Below, one piece after another: positions 44,340-51,962 of a stretch of 64,000 nucleotides of DNA (its first letter is position 1; every line of letters begins with the position of its first letter). Position numbers and translations under genes: made by a program. This stretch comes from Pseudomonas sp. CCI4.2 (GTDB lineage: Bacteria > Pseudomonadota > Gammaproteobacteria > Pseudomonadales > Pseudomonadaceae): NCBI RefSeq assembly GCF_034350045.1, contig NZ_CP133781.1, positions 5,501,002 to 5,565,001 of the forward strand, read 5' to 3'. The notes under the pieces are model-generated. The model was not told the origin of the DNA and did no database searches. It saw only the letters and a program-made list of their open reading frames with translations.

Positions 44340-45071
44340 ATGAATCCAATTCTTGCCTTGCGCCCTGACGACACTCAGGCAACGCCGCTTTATTTACAGC
44401 TCGCTCGCAATATCGAAGCCGCTATTCATGCGGGCCAATGGAAAGCCGAGCAGGCACTTCCGTCCGAACGCAACTTGAGCGAACTCCTCGGTATCTCCCG
44501 AGTCACGGCACGCAAAGCGCTGGAAATACTCTTGGATCAGGGTTTGATCCGACGCCATCAAGGCTCCGGCACCTTTATCACGCCACGCCTGGAACAACCC
44601 TTATCACGGCTTTCCAGCTTCAGCGAAATGCTCCGATTGAAAGGTTTTACCCCCAGTTCGCAATGGATCGAGCGCGAAATCGCCCTGCCGACCCACGATG
44701 AGCTGATCCGCTTGAGCCTATCGCCCACCGATAACGTGGCGCGCCTGAAACGATTGCGAAAAGCCGATGGCACCGTCATGGCCATCGAAATGAGCACCCT
44801 GCCCGCAAAATTGTTACCCGATCCCCACGCCGTAGGTGACTCGCTGTACGCGTACCTCGACAGCATCGGTCGCCCGGTTGTGCGCGCCTTACAACACATC
44901 CGCGCAATAAACGCCTCGGCCGAGTTTGCCGCGCTGGTCGGCATCGAAACCGGCACCGCCATGCTGCTGATGACGCGCATCGGCTACCTCGACGACAACA
45001 CGCCCATTGAGCTGACAGACACTTATTGCCGTGACGACTATTACGATTTCGTCGCCGAACTTCGGCGCTGA
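44340..45071 (+). CDS. nagR: GntR/HutC-family regulator of N-acetylglucosamine use
   Basis: A 243-residue regulator: N-terminal winged helix (TPLYLQLARNIEAAIHAGQW, LPSERNLSELLGISRVTARK, GLIRRHQGSGTFI) and a C-terminal UTRA ligand domain. First gene of the GlcNAc cluster; the effector is probably a GlcNAc-phosphate, by analogy with NagR/DasR. The spacing to nagA is 39 bases. A set of phased repeats immediately upstream may be its own operator. Confidence 0.88.
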   Translation: MNPILALRPDDTQATPLYLQLARNIEAAIHAGQWKAEQALPSERNLSELLGISRVTARKALEILLDQGLIRRHQGSGTFITPRLEQPLSRLSSFSEMLRLKGFTPSSQWIEREIALPTHDELIRLSLSPTDNVARLKRLRKADGTVMAIEMSTLPAKLLPDPHAVGDSLYAYLDSIGRPVVRALQHIRAINASAEFAALVGIETGTAMLLMTRIGYLDDNTPIELTDTYCRDDYYDFVAELRR

Positions 45072-45110
45072 CTGATCGATTTTTGTTAAAGCACACTGCC
45101 GGAGCTACCG

Positions 45111-46223
45111 ATGTCCGATCACAACATTCTCACTCCCCAGGGCTGGATTCTCGGCCATCTTGAGCATCAAGACGGCCGCGTGACCGCTATCCCGGGTCAA
45201 CCCTGCGATCCGCAAACCAATGACCTGCCTTACCTGCTGCCGGGGTTTATCGACCTGCACATTCACGGCGGCGGCGGCAAAGACATCATGCAAGGCCGTG
45301 ACGCCTTCGACACCATCGCTCGCACCCACCTGCGCTTCGGCACAACGTCATTATTAGCCACCACCATGACCGCCCCTCCGGAAGAACTTACCGAGGTGTT
45401 GAGCGCGCTGGGTGATTATTGCGTGCAACGACCACCCGGCACCGCGCGGGTATTGGGCGTTCATCTGGAGGGGCCGTTCATCAACCCCAGCAAGCTGGGC
45501 GCACAACCCAATTTCGCCCACAGCGCTTTGCTGTCGGAAATAGAACATTACCTGAGCCTGGCACCGATCCGAGTGATCACCATTGCCCCGGAAATTGCCG
45601 GGCATCTGCAACTGATCCGTGAGCTGAGCCAGCGCGGCATCAGGCTGCAGCTGGGGCATACGCTGGGCAGTTACGAAGAGGGTGTCGCCGCCCTCGATGC
45701 GGGCGCTTCCAGCTTCACGCACCTGTACAACGCCATGAGTGCGCTGCATCACCGAGAGCCGGGAATTGTCGGCGCGGCGCTGGCCCACGCGCACTACGCC
45801 GAATTAATCCCCGACCTGCTGCACGTTCACCCCGGCGCTATGCGCGTCGCCCTGCGCGCCATACCGCGCCTGTACTGCGTGACCGACTCGACCGCCGCTG
45901 CGGGCATGCCTGACGGTGAATACAAGCTCGGCAGCCACACCGTCACCAAATGCCTGGGCGGTGTTCGTTTGGCGGACGGCACATTGGCCGGCAGCACGCT
46001 GACTATGGACCAAGCGCTGCGCAATCTGGTGAAAATCGGCGTGCCGCTGCCTGAGGCATCACAACGTTTGTCACAATTTCCCGCTGATTATTTAGGTCTG
46101 GAAGAGCGTGGACGCTTGCAAATCGGCAGCTGGGCTGATTGCGTAGAACTGGATCGTTCACTGAAGGTGCAGGCCGTTATGGTCGAAGGAGAAGCCATTG
46201 AACTTGAACTCAAAAATGCTTGA
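45111..46223 (+). CDS. nagA: N-acetylglucosamine-6-phosphate deacetylase
   Basis: A 370-residue amidohydrolase converting GlcNAc-6-phosphate to glucosamine-6-phosphate and acetate. Signatures: LPGFIDLHIHGGGGKD, GVHLEGPFINP, the metal/substrate residues in QLGHTLGSYEEG and FTHLYNAMSALHHREPG, VTDSTAAAGMPDGEYKLG. Its end overlaps the next gene by 26 bases, suggesting coupling. The cytoplasmic first catabolic step after PTS uptake. Confidence 0.95.
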   Translation: MSDHNILTPQGWILGHLEHQDGRVTAIPGQPCDPQTNDLPYLLPGFIDLHIHGGGGKDIMQGRDAFDTIARTHLRFGTTSLLATTMTAPPEELTEVLSALGDYCVQRPPGTARVLGVHLEGPFINPSKLGAQPNFAHSALLSEIEHYLSLAPIRVITIAPEIAGHLQLIRELSQRGIRLQLGHTLGSYEEGVAALDAGASSFTHLYNAMSALHHREPGIVGAALAHAHYAELIPDLLHVHPGAMRVALRAIPRLYCVTDSTAAAGMPDGEYKLGSHTVTKCLGGVRLADGTLAGSTLTMDQALRNLVKIGVPLPEASQRLSQFPADYLGLEERGRLQIGSWADCVELDRSLKVQAVMVEGEAIELELKNA

Positions 46224-47226
46224 AGAAGCCCTGTCGTCCGGCGATGCCGTCGAGCGCCAGTTACGCACGCTGGACCGGTCCTTGGTGCACGTCGCCGAGC
46301 GCCTGCGTCAAGCGGCACCGCAGGTCATCATGACCGTCGCCCGTGGCAGTTCTGACCACGCCGCCAGCTATTTTGCTTACTTGACCATGCAACTGACCGG
46401 TGTGCCGGTGGCCTCGTTGCCGATGTCGGTGGTCACCTTGCAGCACTCGCCGATGCATGTTCAGGGTCAAACGGTTTTCGCTTTTTCTCAGTCCGGCCAA
46501 AGCCCCGATCTGGTGGACAGCCTGCGCACCCTACGTGAGCGCGGCGCCTTGAGCATTGCGTTGGTCAACGCCGAACATTCACCCCTGGAAGCCGCCAGCG
46601 AATATGTATTGCCGCTGTGCGCGGGGGCCGAACGCAGCGTTGCGGCGACCAAAAGTTTCATCGCTACCCTAAGCGCCAGCGCCCGTTTGATCGGTCATTG
46701 GCAGCAAGACGACGCGCTGCTGGCGGCCGGCCTGGCGCTGCCGGACAACCTGCGTGAAGCCGCTCAACAGGATTGGAGCCCAGCTGTCGAGGCGCTGCGT
46801 GACTGCCAACAGTTGTTGGTGATCGGCCGTGGCGCCGGGTTTGCAATCGCTCAGGAAGCCGCGCTGAAGTTCAAGGAAACCTCGGCGATTCAAGCCGAAG
46901 CGTTCAGCAGTGCCGAAGTGCGGCACGGCCCCATGGCGCTGGTCGGCGAACACTACCCACTGCTTATTTTCGCCCCGCGTGGTGCAGAGCAAGCCGGTTT
47001 GTTGAGCTTTGCCGCTGACATGCGCAAACAGGGCGCCCGCGTGTTGTTGGCCGCGCCGGACGATATCGAGCAACGGGATTTAACCCTGGGCCGCGCGGCC
47101 CATCCCGCGCTGGACCCGATCCTTGCCATCCAGAGTTTCTACGTCATGGCCGCTCAGTTGGCCAAGGCCCGCGGCATGGACCCTGATCAACCCCGGCACT
47201 TGAGCAAAGTCACCCTCACTCACTGA
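46198..47226 (+). CDS. SIS-domain glucosamine-6-phosphate deaminase, NagB-II type
   Basis: A 342-residue protein with two SIS sugar-isomerase domains (ARGSSDHAASYFAYL, FSQSGQSPDLVD, ATKSFIATL; GRGAGFAIAQEAALKFKET, SAEVRHGPMALV). It looks like the isomerase half of GlmS without the glutaminase part, the hallmark of NagB-II, which converts glucosamine-6-phosphate to fructose-6-phosphate plus ammonia. No classical NagB is present in the operon. The TTG start at 46198 is backed by AAGGAG eight bases upstream; ATG 46216 has no ribosome site. Confidence 0.88.
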   Translation: MNLNSKMLEEALSSGDAVERQLRTLDRSLVHVAERLRQAAPQVIMTVARGSSDHAASYFAYLTMQLTGVPVASLPMSVVTLQHSPMHVQGQTVFAFSQSGQSPDLVDSLRTLRERGALSIALVNAEHSPLEAASEYVLPLCAGAERSVAATKSFIATLSASARLIGHWQQDDALLAAGLALPDNLREAAQQDWSPAVEALRDCQQLLVIGRGAGFAIAQEAALKFKETSAIQAEAFSSAEVRHGPMALVGEHYPLLIFAPRGAEQAGLLSFAADMRKQGARVLLAAPDDIEQRDLTLGRAAHPALDPILAIQSFYVMAAQLAKARGMDPDQPRHLSKVTLTH

Positions 47227-47239
47227 ATGAGAACGCGCC

Positions 47240-49813
47240 ATGCATAACAACAAGGATTTGATTCTCAGCGCGCCCCTCAGCGGACCGGTGATGCCACTGT
47301 CACAGGTCCCCGACCCGGTGTTCGCCAGCGGCGCCTTGGGCGAGGGCATTGCGATTGACCCAACCAACGAATGCCTTTACGCGCCGTGTGCCGGGGTCGT
47401 TGTGCATATCGCCCGCACCCTGCATGCCGTGACGTTACGTGCGGACAATGGTGCCGAATTTTTACTGCACGTCGGCCTCGACACCGTTGCCCTCGCCGGT
47501 GAAGGTTTTACCGTGCTGGTGGAGCAAGGCGAACGCGTCGAGGAAGGTCAGGCGCTGCTGCGTTTGGACCTCGACCGCATCGCGCAGCATGCCACCAGCC
47601 TGATCAGCACCTTGGTATTGATTAACGGTGACCGTTTCAGGTCGATACCAGTCGCCGGTGTGTCATCGATCACGGTAGGCCAACCGCTGCTGCACGTCAG
47701 CGCAGTGCAGTCGCAAACAGCCCTCGACTCGAGCCACAGTTCTACCATTGAGCCAGCTCGCGGCCGGGTTCGTGTCGCCCACAGCGGCGGCTTGCACGCG
47801 CGTCCGGCAGCATTGGTGCGTCAGACCGCCCAAGGTTTTGTCAGCCAGAGCGAATTGCATTTCGCCGGGCAAAGCAGCTCATCAAACAGCCTGGTCGGGC
47901 TCATGGGATTGGGGATCGCCGAGCAGGATGAAGTTGAAGTGGTCTGTCTGGGTGAAGACAGTGAGGCCGCGCTGCTGGCACTGATCAAGGCTTTGTCCAT
48001 CCCGTCGGCCCATGAACAACCACGGCGACCATCAGCCCCGGTCGTGACGCTGAACGCAACGGTTGAGGAAGGCGTATTACAGGGCGTCTGCGCCTCGCCT
48101 GGACTGGTCAGTGGTCCGTTGTTCCGGTTGCATGCGGTTCATTTGCCGGACGAGCCGGGTCAGCAGGTTGCCAGTGTGCAGCACCACGCGCTGCACACTG
48201 CGCTGCAGCAGGTGAGCGCTGATATTCAATGCACGTTGCACAGTGCCGAGCAGCGCGGTGAAGACGAAGAAGCCGCGATTTTCTCCACTCATTTGGCACT
48301 GTTGGAAGACCCAGGGCTACTGGATGCCGCCAAACTCGCCATCGACCAAGGCTGCGCAGCGACCCATGCCTGGAGCCAAGCCCTGCTTGCTCAATGCGAC
48401 GTGTTACAGGCATTGGGTAAACCGTTGTTGGCCGAGCGCGCCAACGACCTTCGCGACTTGCGCCAACGGGTGTTGCGCGCCCTTCTCGGTGATGCCCGAC
48501 GACTTGATATTCCCATCGGTGCCATCGTCGTCGCCCACGAACTGACGCCGTCGGATTTGCTGATGCTCAGCCAGCATGCTGTGGCAGGCCTGTGCATGGC
48601 CGCAGGTGGCGCCACCTCACACGTGGCTATTCTGGCGCGGGGCAAAGGCTTGCCCTGCGTGGTGGCCTTGGGATCTGCGTTGCTGGATCAGCAATCGGGT
48701 AAGACCGTCGTCCTCAATGCCGACCAAGGCCAATTGGAACTGACACCCAGCGCCCAACGCCTGCATCACGTCATCGAGCACCACCAATCCCAAGTGCAGC
48801 AACGACGCACTCAGCAGCAATACGCCCATGTGCCTGCCATGACCCTGGATGGCGTGACCATTGAAGTGGCCGCCAACGTTGCCTCCCGGGGTGATGCTGC
48901 TGAGGCTCACGCGGCGGGTGCTGACGGTGTGGGTTTGTTGCGCACCGAATTTTTGTTTGTTGATCGCAACACGGCGCCCGATGAACACGAACAATGGACG
49001 GCCTATCAGGGCGTGCTGGATGCCATGGGCGATAAGCCAGTGGTCATCCGTACGATTGACGTCGGAGGCGACAAGCAATTGGCGTATCTACCACTGCCCG
49101 CCGAAGCCAACCCGGTGTTGGGTTTGCGCGGTATTCGCCTCGGTCAGTTGCGTCCAGAACTTCTCGACCAACAATTGCGCGCCTTGCTGCGGGTCAGCCC
49201 GCAGCAGCGGTGCCGAATCCTGCTGCCCATGGTCAGCGAAGTGGATGAGTTGCTGAACATTCGTCAGCGCCTGGAGGTGTTGAGCGCCGAGTTGGGGATC
49301 AAACACCGTGCACAACTCGGGGTCATGATCGAAGTGCCTTCCGCTGCTCTGCTGGCCGAGCAACTGGCTGAACACGCGGACTTTTTGTCTATCGGCACTA
49401 ATGACCTTTCTCAATACACCTTGGCCATGGACCGGGACCATGCGGGGCTTGCGGCACGGGTCGATGCCCTGCATCCCGCGCTGCTGCGCCTGATTGCAAT
49501 GACCTGTGTTGGTGCTGCGCGGCATCAGCGTTGGGTCGGTGTGTGCGGCGCGTTGGCGTCCGATCCACTGGCGACGGCGGCGTTGATTGGCCTGGGTGTG
49601 CGCGAGCTGTCGGTCAGCCCACCCTTGATAGGAGAAATCAAGGCACGTGTGCGTGAATTGAACATGGCTGAATGTCAGCGCTGGAGCCAATCGTTGCTCG
49701 GCTTGAATAGCGCGCAGGCAGTACGTCAGGCGTGTCAGCGACACTCGATGCCCCACGCTTTTGTGCAACAACAACAACAACAACAAGGGGAACCGCCATG
49801 TACCAGCACTTGA
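47240..49813 (+). CDS. PTS fusion protein EIIA-HPr-EI for N-acetylglucosamine
   Basis: An 857-residue protein carrying three phosphotransfer units in one chain: glucose-type EIIA (His77 in FLLHVGLDTV), HPr (His186 in GGLHARPAA, about residues 172-258), and enzyme I (His461 in GGATSHVAIL; PEP-binding GADGVGLLRTEFLF; SIGTNDLSQYT). It takes phosphate from PEP and passes it to the EIIB of the next gene, making the GlcNAc transporter independent of a general PTS. The C-terminus ends in seven glutamines from a (CAA)7 tract just before the nagE ribosome site; the two genes overlap by 16 bases. Confidence 0.94.
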   Translation: MHNNKDLILSAPLSGPVMPLSQVPDPVFASGALGEGIAIDPTNECLYAPCAGVVVHIARTLHAVTLRADNGAEFLLHVGLDTVALAGEGFTVLVEQGERVEEGQALLRLDLDRIAQHATSLISTLVLINGDRFRSIPVAGVSSITVGQPLLHVSAVQSQTALDSSHSSTIEPARGRVRVAHSGGLHARPAALVRQTAQGFVSQSELHFAGQSSSSNSLVGLMGLGIAEQDEVEVVCLGEDSEAALLALIKALSIPSAHEQPRRPSAPVVTLNATVEEGVLQGVCASPGLVSGPLFRLHAVHLPDEPGQQVASVQHHALHTALQQVSADIQCTLHSAEQRGEDEEAAIFSTHLALLEDPGLLDAAKLAIDQGCAATHAWSQALLAQCDVLQALGKPLLAERANDLRDLRQRVLRALLGDARRLDIPIGAIVVAHELTPSDLLMLSQHAVAGLCMAAGGATSHVAILARGKGLPCVVALGSALLDQQSGKTVVLNADQGQLELTPSAQRLHHVIEHHQSQVQQRRTQQQYAHVPAMTLDGVTIEVAANVASRGDAAEAHAAGADGVGLLRTEFLFVDRNTAPDEHEQWTAYQGVLDAMGDKPVVIRTIDVGGDKQLAYLPLPAEANPVLGLRGIRLGQLRPELLDQQLRALLRVSPQQRCRILLPMVSEVDELLNIRQRLEVLSAELGIKHRAQLGVMIEVPSAALLAEQLAEHADFLSIGTNDLSQYTLAMDRDHAGLAARVDALHPALLRLIAMTCVGAARHQRWVGVCGALASDPLATAALIGLGVRELSVSPPLIGEIKARVRELNMAECQRWSQSLLGLNSAQAVRQACQRHSMPHAFVQQQQQQQGEPPCTST
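49766..49786 (+). repeat. (CAA)7 trinucleotide repeat
   Basis: Seven exact CAA units encode the polyglutamine end of the EI fusion, directly followed by GGGGAA, the probable ribosome site of nagE. Changes in unit number would keep the frame. Confidence 0.95.
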
Positions 49814-51498
49814 TCGAAGGGTTACAGCGGCTTGGCCGTGCCTTGATGTTACCCATCGCCATTTTGCCCATCGCCGGCCTATTGCTCCGCCTCGGTGATA
49901 CCGACCTGCTGAACATCGCCATCGTCCATGCCGCCGGTAATGCGATCTTCGCCAACCTGGCGCTGATTTTCGCCATCGGCATCGCCGTGGGTTTCGCCCG
50001 CGACAACAACGGCACGGCGGGGTTGGCCGGTGCCATTGGTTATCTGGTGATGGTCTCAGCCCTCAAGGTGCTGGACCCGAATATCGACATGGGTATTTTG
50101 GCCGGGATCATCAGCGGTCTGGTCGCAGGGGCGCTGTATAACCGTTTCAAGGACATCAAACTCCCGGAGTACCTGGCATTTTTCGGCGCAAGGCGCTTCG
50201 TGCCCATAGCTACCGGGTTAACCGCCGTGGTGCTCGGCATGATATTCGGGCTGATCTGGCCGCCGTTACAAGAGGGCATCAACAGCCTCGGTAAAATGAT
50301 GCTGGAAAGCGGCAGCGTGGGTGCCTTTGCCTTCGGTGTCATGAATAGGTTGCTGATTATTACCGGCCTGCACCACATCCTGAATAACTTGGTGTGGTTC
50401 GTTTTCGGAACCTTCACCGACCCGGAAACCGGGCGCGTAGTAACGGGTGACCTGGCACGCTACTTTGCGGGCGACCCCAATGGGGGGCAGTTTATGACCG
50501 GCATGTTTCCGATGATGATGTTCGGCCTGCCGGCGGCTTGTTTGGCGATGTACCGAAATGCCTTGTCTGACCAACGTAAGTTGATTGGTGGGGTGTTGTT
50601 GTCGATGGCCCTCACCTCGTTTTTGACCGGCGTTACCGAGCCGATAGAATTTGCCTTTATGTTTCTCGCGCCTTTGCTGTATCTGATTCACGCGCTGTTG
50701 ACCGGGTTGTCGATGATGTTGGCCGATCTGCTCAATATCCACTTGGGATTCACCTTTTCCGGCGGCGCCATCGACCTGGCGCTGGGCTGGGGCAAGTCGA
50801 CCAATGGTTGGATGATTTTTCCGCTGGGGCTGCTGTATGCGGTGGTGTACTACTTGGTGTTCGACTACTGCATTCGGCGCTTCAATTTGAAAACCCCAGG
50901 GCGCGAACAACTGGCGAGCAGCGGGGACGTCGCAATACCCCAAAGCGAACGCGCCGGCGCCTATATTCGTGCATTAGGGGGCGCGGCTAACCTACTGAGC
51001 ATCGATGCCTGCACCACGCGTTTACGCCTGCAACTGGCAGACCGCAGCAAGGCCATCGACAGCGAACTCAAAGCCCTGGGCGCTATGGCTGTCGTTCGAC
51101 CTGGCAATGCGGGCAGCTTGCAAGTGGTAGTCGGGCCGATGGCGGACAGTCTGGCGGATGAATTGCGAATTGCGTTGCCCACCACCCTTGAGCCGGCCGC
51201 AATCATTGCCGTCAGTACCGAAAACCAGGCACAACCGGTGAGTAGCCTAGAAGCGCAACAATGGCTCGCGGCGCTGGGTGGTCAACACGTATTGAAACTG
51301 GAGTGCGTCGCCCTCACCCGGCTACGCGTTCAATTGGGCGCAGGTCAGAAAATGGCCGAAAACGGCTTGAACGCACTGGGTTGTTTGGGATTGAGTCGTC
51401 TGGAAGATGGCGTGTGGCATGTGCTGGTCGGTGAGCGAGCACAAGGGTTGAGCGAGGCGATACAGCCGATGTTGGCGCAGGGTTTAACGCCGCGATGA
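49798..51498 (+). CDS. nagE: N-acetylglucosamine PTS permease, EIIC-EIIB with degenerate second EIIB
   Basis: A 566-residue transporter. Residues about 1-370 are the EIIC membrane domain (LMLPIAILPIAGLLLRLGD, NNGTAGLAGAIGYLVMVSAL, TGLHHILNNLVWFVF, GVTEPIEFAFMFLAPLLY). A linker leads to EIIB (about 395-470) with phospho-cysteine Cys405 in DACTTRLRL. A second EIIB-like stretch (about 490-560) reads LECVALTRLRV, with Ala505 in the cysteine position. The ATG at 49798 has AGGGGAA upstream; an earlier in-frame start would run through the EI gene. Last gene of the operon. Confidence 0.93.
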   Translation: MYQHLIEGLQRLGRALMLPIAILPIAGLLLRLGDTDLLNIAIVHAAGNAIFANLALIFAIGIAVGFARDNNGTAGLAGAIGYLVMVSALKVLDPNIDMGILAGIISGLVAGALYNRFKDIKLPEYLAFFGARRFVPIATGLTAVVLGMIFGLIWPPLQEGINSLGKMMLESGSVGAFAFGVMNRLLIITGLHHILNNLVWFVFGTFTDPETGRVVTGDLARYFAGDPNGGQFMTGMFPMMMFGLPAACLAMYRNALSDQRKLIGGVLLSMALTSFLTGVTEPIEFAFMFLAPLLYLIHALLTGLSMMLADLLNIHLGFTFSGGAIDLALGWGKSTNGWMIFPLGLLYAVVYYLVFDYCIRRFNLKTPGREQLASSGDVAIPQSERAGAYIRALGGAANLLSIDACTTRLRLQLADRSKAIDSELKALGAMAVVRPGNAGSLQVVVGPMADSLADELRIALPTTLEPAAIIAVSTENQAQPVSSLEAQQWLAALGGQHVLKLECVALTRLRVQLGAGQKMAENGLNALGCLGLSRLEDGVWHVLVGERAQGLSEAIQPMLAQGLTPR

Positions 51499-51514
51499 GG
51501 GGATCGCTGAAACC

Positions 51515-51603
51515 CTGTGGGACCGAGTTTATTCGGGAAGGTCACGCCACGGTGCATCAGACAAACCGCGTCGCCTGCTTCGCGAATGAATTCGCTCCCA
51601 CAG
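51515..51603. repeat. REP-type inverted pair after nagE
   Basis: CTGTGGGACCGAGTTTATTC begins 16 bases past the nagE stop and an inverted partner, GAATTCGCTCCCACAG, ends at 51603. It lies between converging nagE and the Nif3-like gene, where it could form the 3' end of both transcripts. Confidence 0.75.
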
Positions 51604-51636
51604 AAAACCAAAACCGCGACGAGCTTCTGCGCTGAT

Positions 51637-51948
51637 TTAGAAATCAGCCAATCGCCACACTTCATACGCCGGCGTTTCGTAGGGATGGCTCTGTTTCAGG
51701 GCCGCCACCACCTGGGCGATCAAGCCGTCTGCCACGACCAGTTCGACTTTCCATTCCTGCACGTGCTCGATCTCTCCGGTGCCTCCAATAAACGGCTGGC
51801 TGCCGTCCAATGGGCGGAACTGGCCTTGACCGAGCACTTGCCATGAGCAGTGATCGTAAGCGCCGATCCGCCCCGCACCGGCGGCGAATACAGCACTTTT
51901 GACCACATCCACATGACTCGGCGGAACAAAAAAGCTGAGCTTGTACAT
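51637..51948 (-). CDS. Small Nif3/YqfO-type (CutA-like) protein
   Basis: A 103-residue protein resembling the domain inserted in Nif3/YqfO proteins: YKLSFFVPPSHVDVVKSAVF, GAGRIGAYDHCSWQVLGQGQ, and HPYETPAYEVWRL near the end. Stand-alone versions are common in pseudomonads next to purL; the function is unknown, with metal or nucleotide binding and trimerisation suggested by the fold. The ATG at 51948 gives the family start. It starts 14 bases downstream of the purL stop, so it is probably cotranscribed. Confidence 0.82.
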   Translation of the reverse strand: MYKLSFFVPPSHVDVVKSAVFAAGAGRIGAYDHCSWQVLGQGQFRPLDGSQPFIGGTGEIEHVQEWKVELVVADGLIAQVVAALKQSHPYETPAYEVWRLADF

Positions 51949-51962
51949 GGTAGACGCTGGCC

